In this document: piece after piece, positions 30,337 through 40,123 of the stretch | Numbering within the stretch: the first letter of the stretch is position 1 | Layout of the letters: each line of letters starts with the position of its first letter | NCBI RefSeq assembly: GCF_003660105.1 | Contig: NZ_CP032823.1 | Span: 1-64,000 of the forward strand | Direction of reading: 5' to 3' | Length of the DNA: 64,000 nucleotides | From: Aliarcobacter cryaerophilus ATCC 43158 | GTDB taxonomy: Bacteria > Campylobacterota > Campylobacteria > Campylobacterales > Arcobacteraceae | Position numbers and translations under genes: made by a program | Notes under the pieces: generated by a model | The model's input: the letters and a program-made list of their open reading frames with translations, nothing else | Told to the model about the DNA's origin: nothing | Database searches by the model: none

Positions 30337-32196
30337 CTAAACTATAACTTTTTTTCTAGTCTCTTCAACTATTTTATCTTTACCTAAAAATCTTTTTTCT
30401 AAAACATCATCTACAATATTTTTTGAAATAGTGTCTGTTTCATTTGCTATATCTTGAGTTTTTGAAGCAATAATTGCATTTTGTTGAGTTTTTTGGTCAA
30501 GCATTGTAACTGTATCGTTGATTTGAGAAATTCCTGCTTGTTGCTCTTTACTTGCATTTGAAATCTCATTTATCATTTGCGATGATTTTTCAATATTACT
30601 TAAAAGCTCTTCATAATCTTTTATCATCAAATCAGAGATATTTTTTCCCTCTTGTGCTTTTGAAGTTGCCATTTCTACAATATTCTTAATCTCTTTTGCA
30701 GCTTCAGCACTTCTACTTGCCAAATTTCTAACCTCTCCAGCAACAACAGCAAAACCTTTTCCTGCTTCTCCCGCAGTTGCAGCTTCAACTGCAGCATTTA
30801 GTGAAAGAATATTTGTTTGGAATGCAATTTGGTCAATTACTGCTATTGCTTCATTTATATTTGTTACTTGCTTTGTAATTTCATCCATAGCAACAGCAGT
30901 ATTTCTTGCCATCTCTTGCCCTTTTTTGGCTGAATTACTTACTTCATTTGAGTATCCTGACATCTGAATAACATTGTTAGAATTGCTTGTAACTGTACTT
31001 GTAATCTCTTCTAAAGCAGCAGCTGTCTCTTCAAGACTTGCAGCTGCTTCGTTTGAGCTTTGATTTAGAGTATTTACATTATTTATTAAACTTTTTGAAG
31101 AGTTTTCAAGTTTTATACCATTTGCTAAACTATCTTTTAGCATAGTAACAACAGCTATTTGAAGTGCATTTATTCCATTTATCATTTTTTCAAGAACACC
31201 ACCTTCTTCATCCTCATCTCCAAGTTTTAAAACAGGTCTATAATCATAAGTTGAGTAAGAAGCTAAAACTTCATTTATATGTTGGAATCTATCTTTTGTA
31301 TGAATTATCATCTCATTTAACTCATTTTTAAACTCTTCAAGAGAAGCATTTGGAGTAGATTTATCTATTGATTGAGAATACCAACCATTTCGAACTCGCA
31401 GCATAACTTTTTTTGCTTCATCTATTAGTTCGTTATCTTTTTCTATCGTATCTTGAACTATATCTATATTTTCATTTATAAGTTTAGCCATATCACCAAA
31501 CTCATCTTTAGAACTAGCATCAAGTATTGTTACATCATCTGATTTTCTATTTAAGAAGCTAAAGAAGCTCAAAAGTCCATCTTTGAAATTTTTTAAAGAA
31601 CCAGCTATGCTATTTGAAATCATGATAGATATAAAAATAAAAATTCCTATAGCAAAAACTGCAACTAAAGATAGATTTGTTGTAAGTTTAGTAATAGCAT
31701 CATCTCTTATATCTGCATTTCTACTATTCATCTGCTCATAGTTTTTTTCAACATTTTGAACTATTTTAATAATATTTTTCATAGTTTCGCCAAACTCTGC
31801 TCTTGTCTCTTCTTTGTTTGTTGAAAAAGAGTGTTTAGCAAGAACTTCAACACCTGCTAAATAATCTTTGAGATCTTTTACTACAATATCACACAAATCT
31901 TTATTCTCTTTTGATACAAAAAGCTCTTTTAATGTAAGTGTTTCATCTATTAGCTTTGCCCACTGTTTATCTATTGCATCTTTTCCATTTTGTGTTGGAT
32001 TTAGCATAAATTGGTAGATAGTGATTCTCCCTTTTAAAAGCTCATCAATTAAAAGAGTAGTTTGTGAAGATATTTTAATTCTATCTTGTACAAAACTGAT
32101 AGATGAGCTATATATGATAGCTGTTACAATTGTAGCTATTATAAAAATAGCTGGAAACAAAGCCAATTTTGTCTTTGTTGATAAGTTTTTAAACAT
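30337..32196 (-). CDS. Methyl-accepting chemotaxis protein
   Basis: This 619-residue chemoreceptor has a first membrane helix at about 12-33, a periplasmic helical sensor (about 34-172) and a second membrane helix near 173-195. A HAMP-like region follows, then a long cytoplasmic coiled coil. The kinase-control hairpin tip reads [20 protein letters not shown], the universal MCP signature. The ligand is unknown; the helical sensor resembles four-helix-bundle types. No C-terminal pentapeptide for CheR is seen. It is monocistronic. Confidence 0.93.
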   Translation of the reverse strand: MFKNLSTKTKLALFPAIFIIATIVTAIIYSSSISFVQDRIKISSQTTLLIDELLKGRITIYQFMLNPTQNGKDAIDKQWAKLIDETLTLKELFVSKENKDLCDIVVKDLKDYLAGVEVLAKHSFSTNKEETRAEFGETMKNIIKIVQNVEKNYEQMNSRNADIRDDAITKLTTNLSLVAVFAIGIFIFISIMISNSIAGSLKNFKDGLLSFFSFLNRKSDDVTILDASSKDEFGDMAKLINENIDIVQDTIEKDNELIDEAKKVMLRVRNGWYSQSIDKSTPNASLEEFKNELNEMIIHTKDRFQHINEVLASYSTYDYRPVLKLGDEDEEGGVLEKMINGINALQIAVVTMLKDSLANGIKLENSSKSLINNVNTLNQSSNEAAASLEETAAALEEITSTVTSNSNNVIQMSGYSNEVSNSAKKGQEMARNTAVAMDEITKQVTNINEAIAVIDQIAFQTNILSLNAAVEAATAGEAGKGFAVVAGEVRNLASRSAEAAKEIKNIVEMATSKAQEGKNISDLMIKDYEELLSNIEKSSQMINEISNASKEQQAGISQINDTVTMLDQKTQQNAIIASKTQDIANETDTISKNIVDDVLEKRFLGKDKIVEETRKKVIV

Positions 32197-32286
32197 AACT
32201 TTCCCTTATAAATAATTAATTTGGGAATTTTATCTATATTTATTTATAAATTTGCTTTAATTCATTTATCTATATAAAATGTTCGA

Positions 32287-33516
32287 TTAAATATTTGATA
32301 AACTTTTCCCAGCCAAATAACCACTTGCCCATGCAAAGTGAAGATTGTATCCTCCTCTATTGCCAACAATATCCAAAACCTCTCCAGCAAAAAATAGGTT
32401 TTTTACAATTTTGCTTTCATATGTTTTATTATCTATTTCAAGAGTTCTTATTCCTCCACCACTAGCTTCTGCATGAGAAAAACCTTGAGTATCTATTACT
32501 TTTAATCTCCATGAGTTTAGCTGATGAGCAAGTGATTTTATCTGTTTTGTGTTTATCTCATGGGCTTTTGTATTTAAATCAATTTTGCAAATCTCTAAAA
32601 GTATTGGAGCTATTTTATTTGAAACAAGACCAGTTAAAATATCAACTGCTTTTTGGTTTGGTAAATTTTTAAACAGAGTTTGTATTTGATTTGCTAAATC
32701 ATTTACTGCAGTTTTTGGAAAAAAATTAATTCTAAGCTCTACATCATAGAATTTACTCAAAGCCAAAACAGCTCTTTGAGAAATATCTAAAATAGCAAAA
32801 CCAGATACTCCATAAGCTGTAAATAAAACATCTCCAAAAATATCTTGCTCAAAATTTCCATTTATATATAAACTCACACTACACTCTTTTTTTACTCCTT
32901 GAAGTTTTCCTTTATAAGTATCTTTTGTTTGAAGTCCAACAAGACTCGGATATGTAGGATTAAAAGAATGTCCAAAACTTGAAGCGATTTGTAGACCAAT
33001 TTCAGTTGAGTTTAGTTGTGGAGCCGCTGCTAATCCGCTTGAGATTAAAACCTTATCGTAAGATTTGAACTCTTTATCATTTGCATAAATGACAAATTTA
33101 TCATTTTGTTTTTCTACTTTTTGAACAATTTGTTCATAAAGAATATTTACATTTAACTCATCTAAAGCAATAGAAAAAAGATTTGTTACAGATTTTGCTT
33201 CATTTGAAAGAGGGTAAACCTTTCCACTCTCTTTAATATCAAGCAATAGCCCAATAGTTTTACAAAATTTCTCAAATGTTTTAAAATCAAACTCTTTTAA
33301 AGCAAAATCTACAAAAGTAGGATTCTCACCTAAATAGTTTTTTGAAGTAATTGTAGTATTTGAGATATTACATCTTCCATTTCCACTTGCAAGTATTTTT
33401 TTTCCGATACTTTTATTTGCATCAAAAATATCAATCTCTATATTTTTATTTAATCTTTTAGCAGTTATGCTTGCCATTATTCCAGCAGCTCCACCGCCTA
33501 TAATTGCTATTTTCAA
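32287..33516 (-). CDS. HI0933/BaiN-family NAD(P)/FAD flavoprotein
   Basis: This 409-residue flavoprotein opens with the FAD-binding GGGAAGIMA motif (about 7-15). It has the family signature KKILASGNGRCNISN near 44-58 and a C-terminal FFAGEVLDIVGNRGGYNLHFAWASG segment (quoted in part: AGEVLD, GGYNL). HI0933/BaiN proteins are flavin reductases of unclear physiological substrate. It is 9 bp downstream of the cupin gene on the same strand, so the two are probably cotranscribed. Confidence 0.85.
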   Translation of the reverse strand: MKIAIIGGGAAGIMASITAKRLNKNIEIDIFDANKSIGKKILASGNGRCNISNTTITSKNYLGENPTFVDFALKEFDFKTFEKFCKTIGLLLDIKESGKVYPLSNEAKSVTNLFSIALDELNVNILYEQIVQKVEKQNDKFVIYANDKEFKSYDKVLISSGLAAAPQLNSTEIGLQIASSFGHSFNPTYPSLVGLQTKDTYKGKLQGVKKECSVSLYINGNFEQDIFGDVLFTAYGVSGFAILDISQRAVLALSKFYDVELRINFFPKTAVNDLANQIQTLFKNLPNQKAVDILTGLVSNKIAPILLEICKIDLNTKAHEINTKQIKSLAHQLNSWRLKVIDTQGFSHAEASGGGIRTLEIDNKTYESKIVKNLFFAGEVLDIVGNRGGYNLHFAWASGYLAGKSLSNI

Positions 33517-33525
33517 AATTTTCCT

Positions 33526-33843
33526 TTAATAAAAAACTGCAAACCAAATAGTTGGTTCATCTTGGCTTGTAAACTTTACTCTATGCTTTTGAAAAGCTTT
33601 TATATTTAAACAATCGCCTTTAAAAAGCTCTACTTCAAAATCTTCAAATTCAAGTATTGCAAAACCTTCAAGAAGCAAAATATACTCATTTTTTTCTTGC
33701 TTATACCAAAAATTATCTGGAGATTTTTGTCCATTTGATACAATTTTTTCTATTTTTATCTTATCATTTTGAAAAATCTGAAAAAATTTCTCTTCATTTT
33801 TATCTACGGGAAGTTCATCGAAAATGTTATATTTTTCTATCAA
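33526..33843 (-). CDS. Small cupin-domain protein
   Basis: This 105-residue single-domain protein has the cupin beta-barrel pattern: a first motif region around WYKQEKNEYILLLEG (about 47-61) and a second around FKGDCLNIKAFQKHRV (about 74-89). Its metal ligands are incomplete relative to the consensus. It may bind a small molecule or act as an isomerase-like enzyme, but no substrate can be named. It probably forms an operon with the BaiN-type flavoprotein gene. Confidence 0.75.
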   Translation of the reverse strand: MIEKYNIFDELPVDKNEEKFFQIFQNDKIKIEKIVSNGQKSPDNFWYKQEKNEYILLLEGFAILEFEDFEVELFKGDCLNIKAFQKHRVKFTSQDEPTIWFAVFY

Positions 33844-33967
33844 TTTATCTTCTTAGTTCTTATTTTATAGTATTCTAACAAAAAAATACTTAAGTAGTTG
33901 ATTAAATTACTCCAGATAATTCAGAAAGCCTATAAATACTATAATCATATAAATTTGATTAAAAAGC

Positions 33968-33996
33968 TTGACATTGTAAAAAAAAAATATTATAAT
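33968..33996 (+). promoter_or_regulatory. Sigma-70 promoter of metY
   Basis: A consensus TTGACA -35 (33968-33973) and TATAAT -10 (33991-33996) have the ideal 17-bp spacing. Transcription would start about 30 bp before the metY ATG. Consensus -35 boxes are unusual in this phylum, which suggests a strong or activator-independent promoter, perhaps subject to repression. Confidence 0.75.
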
Positions 33997-34037
33997 TCCA
34001 ACATATTTAAACTTGATTAATTTGAAAAGGATAAAAA

Positions 34038-35309
34038 ATGCAAAAAGATACAATTGCAATTCATGCAGGTTATGACAAAAAAAGTGGAAATGGTGAGATG
34101 GCAATTCCTATTTCTCAAACAACAGCTTATGCTTTTAGAGATGCAGAACATGCAGCAAATTTATTTGCACTAAAAGAGTTAGGACCAATTTATACAAGAC
34201 TAAATAATCCTACAAACGATATTTTAGAACAAAGATATGCTCAACTTGAAAATGGTGCTGCTGCTTTAGTAACTGCAAGTGGCGCAAGTGCTGTTTTTTA
34301 CTCAATTGCAAATATTGCAGAAGCTGGAGATAATATTTTAATCTCTGATAAGCTTTATGGTGGAAGTGTAACGTTGTTTCATTTTACTCTAAAAAGATTT
34401 GGAATTAGTGTAAAAACTTTTAAAAGTGATGATGCTAGTGATTTAGAGAGTTTAGTTGATGATAAAACAAAAGGTATATTTTTTGAATCATTATCAAATC
34501 CGCAAATTGCAATTCCAAATATTGAAAAAATAGTTGAAGTAGCAAAAAAATATGGAATTATAACTATTTGTGACAATACTGTTGCAACTGCTAGTTTATT
34601 TAATCCTATCTCTTGGGGTGTTGATATATCTCTTCACTCTACAAGTAAATATACAAGTGGAAACGGTACAGCTTTAGGTGGAGTTATAGTTGAAAGAGAT
34701 AATTTAGCAGAATTCTTTAAACAAAATAGTGCAAGATATCCTCACTTTACAACTCCTGATGCTTCGTATCATGGACTTGTTTATACAGATGTTCCGCTTC
34801 CAAACTTTTGTTTAAGAGCTAGATTATCGCTTTTAAGAGATATTGGAGCAACTCCTGCACCATTTAACTCATGGCTTTTAATTCAAAGCTTAGAGACTTT
34901 AAGTTTGAGAGTTGAAAAACACTCTAATAATGCTTTAAAAGTTGCTGAGTTTTTACAATCACATCCAAAAGTAAAAAAAGTTAGTTACCCAGGATTAAAA
35001 GGTGATAAATATTATGATAAAGCGCAAAAATATTTTAAAAATGGACTTGCAAGTGGTCTTATATCTTTTGAAGTAAGTAATTTTGAAGAGGCTAAAAAAG
35101 TTATTGATAGTGCAAAATTATTTAGTATTGTTGTAAATATTGGAGATAGTAAATCTTTAATTGTTCATCCAGCTTCTACAACTCACTCTCAAATGAATGA
35201 AGAGGATTTGCTAAAAGCTGGAGTTACTCCTGTAACAATTAGATTATCTATCGGGCTTGAAGATAGTGCTGATTTAATTGAAGATTTAAATCAAGCATTA
35301 AACAAGTAG
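34038..35309 (+). CDS. metY: O-acetylhomoserine sulfhydrylase
   Basis: This 423-residue PLP enzyme of the Cys/Met metabolism family makes homocysteine from O-acetylhomoserine and sulfide. It has the opening TIAIHAGYDKKSGNGEMAIPIS, the cofactor-anchoring lysine in SLHSTSKYTSGNG (K204), and an SLETLSLRVEKHSNNA stretch typical of MetY. Length matches the family. The Rrf2 gene follows 6 bp downstream, so both are likely cotranscribed, with cysteine synthase next. Confidence 0.92.
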   Translation: MQKDTIAIHAGYDKKSGNGEMAIPISQTTAYAFRDAEHAANLFALKELGPIYTRLNNPTNDILEQRYAQLENGAAALVTASGASAVFYSIANIAEAGDNILISDKLYGGSVTLFHFTLKRFGISVKTFKSDDASDLESLVDDKTKGIFFESLSNPQIAIPNIEKIVEVAKKYGIITICDNTVATASLFNPISWGVDISLHSTSKYTSGNGTALGGVIVERDNLAEFFKQNSARYPHFTTPDASYHGLVYTDVPLPNFCLRARLSLLRDIGATPAPFNSWLLIQSLETLSLRVEKHSNNALKVAEFLQSHPKVKKVSYPGLKGDKYYDKAQKYFKNGLASGLISFEVSNFEEAKKVIDSAKLFSIVVNIGDSKSLIVHPASTTHSQMNEEDLLKAGVTPVTIRLSIGLEDSADLIEDLNQALNK

Positions 35310-35315
35310 TTTGAT

Positions 35316-35729
35316 ATGCCATTGATTTCAACAAAGGGGGTGTATGGTTTGGCTGCTATTTATGAGTTAAGCAAACATAAAGATGATACTCCCATGCAAA
35401 TAAAGGATATTTCAGCAAATGCTTCAATTCCTCAAAACTATTTGGAGCAACTTTTAAGTAAACTTAGACGTGCTGATTTACTAATAAGCACAAGAGGAGC
35501 TAGAGGTGGATACCTTTTGGCAAAAAGTGCAAAAGATATAAAAATAGTTGATATTTTAATCGCCCTTGAAGATGATATAAAGATTGTTGATTCAAAGGTT
35601 GATAACCCGATTTTAAATCTATTTTTTGAAGAGTCAAAAGAGAAAACAAAAAGAATTTTTGATTTGACTTTGGCTGATTTAGATAAATATGAGGGAAAAT
35701 ATAATGAGTTTTTACATTATAACATTTAA
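35316..35729 (+). CDS. Rrf2-family regulator, CymR-like
   Basis: This 137-residue protein has the Rrf2 winged helix (STKGVYGLAAIYEL at 5-18, DISANASIPQNYLEQLLSKL near 31-50, STRGARGGYLLAK near 58-70). It contains no cysteine, so it cannot hold an Fe-S cluster as IscR does. That and its place between metY and cysK argue for a CymR-like repressor of cysteine synthesis genes, which in Bacillus acts through cysteine synthase. The functional assignment is inferred from context. Confidence 0.8.
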   Translation: MPLISTKGVYGLAAIYELSKHKDDTPMQIKDISANASIPQNYLEQLLSKLRRADLLISTRGARGGYLLAKSAKDIKIVDILIALEDDIKIVDSKVDNPILNLFFEESKEKTKRIFDLTLADLDKYEGKYNEFLHYNI

Positions 35730-35733
35730 GTAA

Positions 35734-35793
35734 GGCTTTGTTTTAAAAGCCCTTTAGGTTTTTGCTATTTTTTAGTGGATTTTAATCCGCACT
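35734..35793 (+). terminator. Two hairpins between the Rrf2 gene and cysK
   Basis: A 6-bp stem GGCTTT/AAAGCC (35734-35739 with 35746-35751) follows the Rrf2 stop and precedes a T-rich stretch, so it probably ends the metY-Rrf2 transcript. A second dyad (about 35774-35793, AGTG-GATT/AATC-CACT) lies in the cysK leader. I could not match it to a known riboswitch. The leader is 131 bp. Confidence 0.4.
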
Positions 35794-35860
35794 ATAAAAA
35801 GTAGACAAATATTAAAATTAGGTTCTCTTTAATACGGGAACAATATGAAAGGAATATAAT

Positions 35861-36793
35861 ATGAAATATGCAAATAATGTAACAGAATTAGTAGGAAATA
35901 CTCCATTAGTAAAACTACAAGATGCAAGTAATATAAGTGGAGCTACAGTTTTAGGTAAATGTGAATTTATGAATCCAAGCTCAAGTGTAAAAGATAGAAT
36001 TGGAACAAATATGATAAAAGTTGCTCTTAAAGATGGTCTTATAAATAAAGAATCAACTTTAATAGAACCAACAAGTGGAAATACTGGAATTGCACTTGCA
36101 AGTGTTAGTGCAGCTTTAGGATTAAAACTTGTGCTTGTAATGCCAGCTTCAATGAGTGTTGAAAGAAGAAGACTTCTTCAAGCTTTAGGTGCTAAATTAG
36201 TTCTTACTCCTGCTGAAAAAGGAATGAAGGGTGCTATTGAAAAAGCTAATGAGATAAAAGATGAAACTCCAAATTCAATTATCTTACAACAGTTTCAAAA
36301 TGCTTCTAATCCAGCAATTCATAGAGAGACAACAGCTCAAGAGATTTTAAAAGATACAGATGGAAAAATTGATATTTTTATAGCTGGTGTTGGAACAGGT
36401 GGAACTTTAACAGGTGTAGGTGAAGTTTTAAAAGCTCATAACCCAAATATAAAAATAATTGCAGTTGAGCCAGAAGCATCGCCAGTGTTAAGTGGTGGTA
36501 ACCCAGGACCACATAAGATTCAAGGAATTGGAGCAGGATTTGTACCAGATGTATTAAATACAAAAGTTTATGATGAGATTATAAAAATAGCAAATGATGA
36601 TGCAATTGAAAGCTCAAGAGAGTTAGCAAAAACAGAAGGACTTTTAGTAGGAGTATCTTCAGGAGCAAATACATTAGCAGCAAAAATAGTTGCTTCAAGG
36701 CCAGAAAATAAAGGTAAAACAATAGTAACGATTCTTTGTGATACAGGTGAGAGATATTTAAGCTCTGGTTTATATGACTATATAGAAGAATAA
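35861..36793 (+). CDS. cysK: Cysteine synthase A
   Basis: This 310-residue PLP enzyme joins O-acetylserine and sulfide to make cysteine. The cofactor lysine is K44 in [11 protein letters not shown], the phosphate-binding loop is [12 protein letters not shown] (about 176-187), and TSGNTG (about 69-74) binds the acetylserine carboxylate. Length is that of CysK. An AAAGGAA ribosome-binding site precedes the ATG. It lies between the Rrf2 regulator and the sulfate reduction genes, and in CymR systems the enzyme itself serves as cosensor. Confidence 0.95.
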   Translation: MKYANNVTELVGNTPLVKLQDASNISGATVLGKCEFMNPSSSVKDRIGTNMIKVALKDGLINKESTLIEPTSGNTGIALASVSAALGLKLVLVMPASMSVERRRLLQALGAKLVLTPAEKGMKGAIEKANEIKDETPNSIILQQFQNASNPAIHRETTAQEILKDTDGKIDIFIAGVGTGGTLTGVGEVLKAHNPNIKIIAVEPEASPVLSGGNPGPHKIQGIGAGFVPDVLNTKVYDEIIKIANDDAIESSRELAKTEGLLVGVSSGANTLAAKIVASRPENKGKTIVTILCDTGERYLSSGLYDYIEE

Positions 36794-36823
36794 TTCTTCT
36801 ATATAGACTTTTTTAGGAAATAT

Positions 36824-37054
36824 ATGCACGAAAAACCATATAGATCGGTCGCAAAAGCAATATCTTGGCGAACGGTTGGAACACTTGATACTATTATAGT
36901 ATCTTATTTTGTAACAGGGAATTTAGTTATGGCGGCTTCGATTGGGACAATTGAAGTTATTACAAAGATGATTTTATACTATTTTCATGAAAGAGCTTGG
37001 AATAGAATAAAATTTGGTACAGTAAAACCAACAGAAAACGACTATCAAATTTAA
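36824..37054 (+). CDS. DUF2061 small membrane protein
   Basis: This 76-residue protein shows the DUF2061 pattern: the opening YRSVAKAISWRTVGTLDTI (about 6-24), two membrane segments, and a C-terminal YYFHERAWNRIKFG (about 52-65). The family's function is unknown, but it recurs beside assimilatory sulfate reduction genes, as here, 30 bp after cysK and 8 bp before cysH. A membrane role connected to sulfate or sulfite handling is a reasonable guess only. Confidence 0.85.
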   Translation: MHEKPYRSVAKAISWRTVGTLDTIIVSYFVTGNLVMAASIGTIEVITKMILYYFHERAWNRIKFGTVKPTENDYQI

Positions 37055-37062
37055 GGCAGCTT

Positions 37063-37764
37063 ATGAGTTTAGAAAAAGTAAAAGATATTGAAGATAAAAT
37101 CCTATCTTTAAATACAAGTGATTTAATCAAATATATATTGGAAAATCATAATAATGTAGCTTTAAGTTCAAGTTTAGGTGCAGAAGATCAAGTATTGACA
37201 GATATGATATTTAAAGTAAATAGAAATAGTAGAGTATTCACTCTAGATACTGGAAGATTACATAGTGAAACTTATAAAGTTATGGATGCAACAAATATAA
37301 AATATGGTGTAAAGTTAGAAGTTATTTTTCCAAAATATGAAAATGTAGAAAATTTATATAAAACTCAAGGTGTAAATGGTCACTTTGAAAGTATTGAAAA
37401 TAGAAAAAATTGCTGTAATATAAGAAAAATAGAGCCATTAAAAAGAGCTTTAAAAGATGTTGAGATTTGGATTACAGGTCTTAGAGCATCTCAAAGTATT
37501 ACAAGAGAAAATATTCCAATAGTTGAGTGGGATGAAAATTTTAAAGTTATAAAACTAAATCCACTTATAAATTGGAGTGAAGATGATGTTTGGAATTATA
37601 TAAAAGAGAATAAAGTTCCATATAATAAACTTCATGATCTCGGTTTCCCTAGTATTGGTTGTGAACCATGTACTAGAGCTATAAAAGATGGTGAAGATAT
37701 AAGAGCAGGTCGATGGTGGTGGGAAAATCCAGAACATAAAGAGTGTGGACTTCATAAGAAATAG
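37063..37764 (+). CDS. cysH: Adenylylsulfate (APS) reductase, CysH type
   Basis: This 233-residue enzyme reduces activated sulfate to sulfite using thioredoxin or glutaredoxin. The cysteine pairs CC at 117-118 (NCCNIRKIEPL) and CxxC at 200-203 (GCEPCTR) ligate a [4Fe-4S] cluster, which marks the APS-using type rather than the cluster-free PAPS type. No cysC kinase gene is visible nearby, consistent with direct APS reduction. It is followed by cysD and cysN. Confidence 0.93.
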   Translation: MSLEKVKDIEDKILSLNTSDLIKYILENHNNVALSSSLGAEDQVLTDMIFKVNRNSRVFTLDTGRLHSETYKVMDATNIKYGVKLEVIFPKYENVENLYKTQGVNGHFESIENRKNCCNIRKIEPLKRALKDVEIWITGLRASQSITRENIPIVEWDENFKVIKLNPLINWSEDDVWNYIKENKVPYNKLHDLGFPSIGCEPCTRAIKDGEDIRAGRWWWENPEHKECGLHKK

Positions 37765-37805
37765 TCTAAATTTCTTAATTAAACGAACAAAAGGATAAGA
37801 ATTAA

Positions 37806-38717
37806 ATGTTAGATACAAAACAATTAACACATTTAAAGCAGCTAGAAGCTGAATCAATACATATTATTAGAGAGGTTGTTGCAGAGTTTGATAATCCTGT
37901 AATGATGTATAGTGTTGGAAAAGATTCAGCAGTTATGTTGCATTTAGCTCTAAAAGCTTTTGCACCTGCAAAATTACCATTTCCACTTTTGCATGTGGAT
38001 ACTTTATGGAAATTTAAAGAGATGATAGAGTTTAGAGATAAAAGAGCAAAAGAGGAAGGATTTGAACTTTTGGTTCACACAAATCCACAAGGTTTGGAGA
38101 TGAATATTAGCCCTTTTACTCATGGTTCAGCTATTCACACAGATATTATGAAAACTCAAGGACTAAAACAAGCACTTAACAAATATAAGTTTGATGCTGT
38201 TTTTGGAGGAGCTAGAAGAGATGAAGAAAAATCTCGTGCAAAAGAGAGAATATATTCATTTAGAGATAAAAATCACAGATGGGATCCAAAAAACCAAAGA
38301 CCAGAACTTTGGAATATTTATAATGCAAGAGTTCATAAAGATGAGAGTATTAGAGTTTTTCCACTTTCAAACTGGACGGAGCTTGATATTTGGCAATATA
38401 TCTATTTAGAGCAAATTCCAATAGTTCCACTATATTTTGCTGCTTCAAGACCTATTGTTGAAAAAGATGGTGTAAAAATAATGGTTGATGATGACAGAAT
38501 GCCAATAGAAAAAGATGATGTTATAAAACAGGAGATGGTTAGATTTAGAACTTTAGGATGTTATCCCCTAACTGGAGCTGTAAATTCAACAGCTCAAACT
38601 CTTGAAGAGATAATAAAAGAGATGCTTCTAAGCCGAACAAGTGAGAGACAAGGAAGAGTTATAGACAATGATAGCGCTGGGTCTATGGAGAAGAAAAAAA
38701 TAGAAGGGTATTTTTAA
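37806..38717 (+). CDS. cysD: Sulfate adenylyltransferase subunit 2
   Basis: This 303-residue subunit makes APS from sulfate and ATP. It has the PP-loop [17 protein letters not shown] (about 37-53) and the CysD-specific [15 protein letters not shown] stretch (about 136-150). It works with the GTPase CysN, whose gene starts 1 bp after its stop. Part of the cysH-cysD-cysN run. Confidence 0.95.
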   Translation: MLDTKQLTHLKQLEAESIHIIREVVAEFDNPVMMYSVGKDSAVMLHLALKAFAPAKLPFPLLHVDTLWKFKEMIEFRDKRAKEEGFELLVHTNPQGLEMNISPFTHGSAIHTDIMKTQGLKQALNKYKFDAVFGGARRDEEKSRAKERIYSFRDKNHRWDPKNQRPELWNIYNARVHKDESIRVFPLSNWTELDIWQYIYLEQIPIVPLYFAASRPIVEKDGVKIMVDDDRMPIEKDDVIKQEMVRFRTLGCYPLTGAVNSTAQTLEEIIKEMLLSRTSERQGRVIDNDSAGSMEKKKIEGYF

Positions 38718-38718
38718 A

Positions 38719-40113
38719 ATGGAAAAAATAGATGATATAAAAGCTTATTTAAAAGAGCATGAGAATAAACAACTTCTTAGATTTATAACTTGTGGAAATG
38801 TTGATGATGGAAAATCTACTTTAATTGGAAGATTACTTCACGATAGTAAAGGTATTTTTGAAGATCAGCTTGAAAGTATAAAAAAAGATAGTAAAAAAAA
38901 TAATAGTACAGACAATGAGTTTGATTTATCTCTTCTAGTAGATGGGCTTCAAAGTGAAAGAGAGCAAGGTATTACTATTGATGTTGCATATAGATACTTT
39001 ACAACTCCAAAAAGAAAGTTTATTATTGCTGATACTCCAGGTCATGAACAATATACAAGAAATATGGCAACGGGAGCTAGTACTGCAAATTTAGCGATTA
39101 TTCTAATAGATGCAAGATATGGAGTTCAAACTCAAACAAAAAGACACTCTTTTATAAATAAGTTACTAGGAATTAAACATATTGTTGTAGCAGTTAATAA
39201 AATGGACTTAATGGATTTTAGAGAAGATGTTTTTGATAAAATTAAAGAGGATTATCTTAAATTTGCAAAAGAGCTGGGGCTTTCAAGTAATATAACTTTA
39301 ATTCCATTATCTGCTTTAAATGGAGATAATGTAGTTGAAAGAAGTTCAAAATCTCCTTGGTATAAAGGTGAAACATTAATAGAACATTTAGAAAATGTAC
39401 AAATTGATAGTGATAGAGATTTAACTCATTTTAGATTCCCAGTTCAATATGTAAATAGAGCTAATCTTGATTTTAGAGGTTTTTGTGGAACTATTGCTAG
39501 TGGAGTTATAAAAGTTGGTGATGAAATTACAGTTTTACCTTCTAAAAAAAGTTCAAAAATAAAAGAAATTGTAACTTATGAAGGAAATATTCCTTATGCT
39601 TATGCACAACAAGCAGTTACTTTGACACTTGAAGATGAGATAGATATTAGTCGTGGTGATGTTATTGTAAAAAGTGATGAACAAGCAGATGAGGCAAATA
39701 ATTTTGATGTAGATGTTGTATGGCTTAGTGAAGATCCTTTAATAAAAGGAAAACAATATTTTATTAAAAGAGCAACAAGTACAACAGTTGGAACTATTAG
39801 TCAATTTTATTATAAAACTGATGTAAACACTCTTGAAAGAAGTGCAACAAATACTTTAAATTTAAATGAGATTGCAAGAGCTAAACTTGATTTAGAGCAA
39901 ATAATTGCATACGACACTTATGATAAAATAAAAACAATGGGAAGCTTTATAATAATAGATAGAGTTACAAATAATACTGTTGGTGCTGGAATGATTAGAG
40001 CAAAATCAAGCGATCAAAGCAAAAAAGATAGCTCTTATAGTGCTTTTGAGATTGAGTTTAATTCACTTGTGAGAAAACATTTTCCGCACTGGGAGTGCAA
40101 AGAGATTTTTTAA
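38719..40113 (+). CDS. cysN: Sulfate adenylyltransferase GTPase subunit
   Basis: This 464-residue EF-Tu-like GTPase drives APS formation by CysD. It shows the G1 loop GNVDDGKSTLIGRLL (about 27-41), the G3 motif DTPGHEQYTRN (about 111-121) and the G4 motif NKMD (about 160-163). There is no C-terminal CysC kinase fusion, which fits the APS reductase type of CysH next to it. The sulfite-reductase-like gene follows 10 bp on. Confidence 0.95.
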   Translation: MEKIDDIKAYLKEHENKQLLRFITCGNVDDGKSTLIGRLLHDSKGIFEDQLESIKKDSKKNNSTDNEFDLSLLVDGLQSEREQGITIDVAYRYFTTPKRKFIIADTPGHEQYTRNMATGASTANLAIILIDARYGVQTQTKRHSFINKLLGIKHIVVAVNKMDLMDFREDVFDKIKEDYLKFAKELGLSSNITLIPLSALNGDNVVERSSKSPWYKGETLIEHLENVQIDSDRDLTHFRFPVQYVNRANLDFRGFCGTIASGVIKVGDEITVLPSKKSSKIKEIVTYEGNIPYAYAQQAVTLTLEDEIDISRGDVIVKSDEQADEANNFDVDVVWLSEDPLIKGKQYFIKRATSTTVGTISQFYYKTDVNTLERSATNTLNLNEIARAKLDLEQIIAYDTYDKIKTMGSFIIIDRVTNNTVGAGMIRAKSSDQSKKDSSYSAFEIEFNSLVRKHFPHWECKEIF

Positions 40114-40123
40114 TGGAGTTAAA

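Noticed and set aside
33844-34037. SAM or T-box riboswitch ahead of metY
   Set aside because: The region holds a consensus promoter but no recognisable conserved riboswitch core, and the leader after the likely start point is only about 30 nt.
35316-35729. IscR (Fe-S assembly regulator)
   Set aside because: The Rrf2 protein contains no cysteine and lies in a cysteine synthesis cluster with no isc genes.
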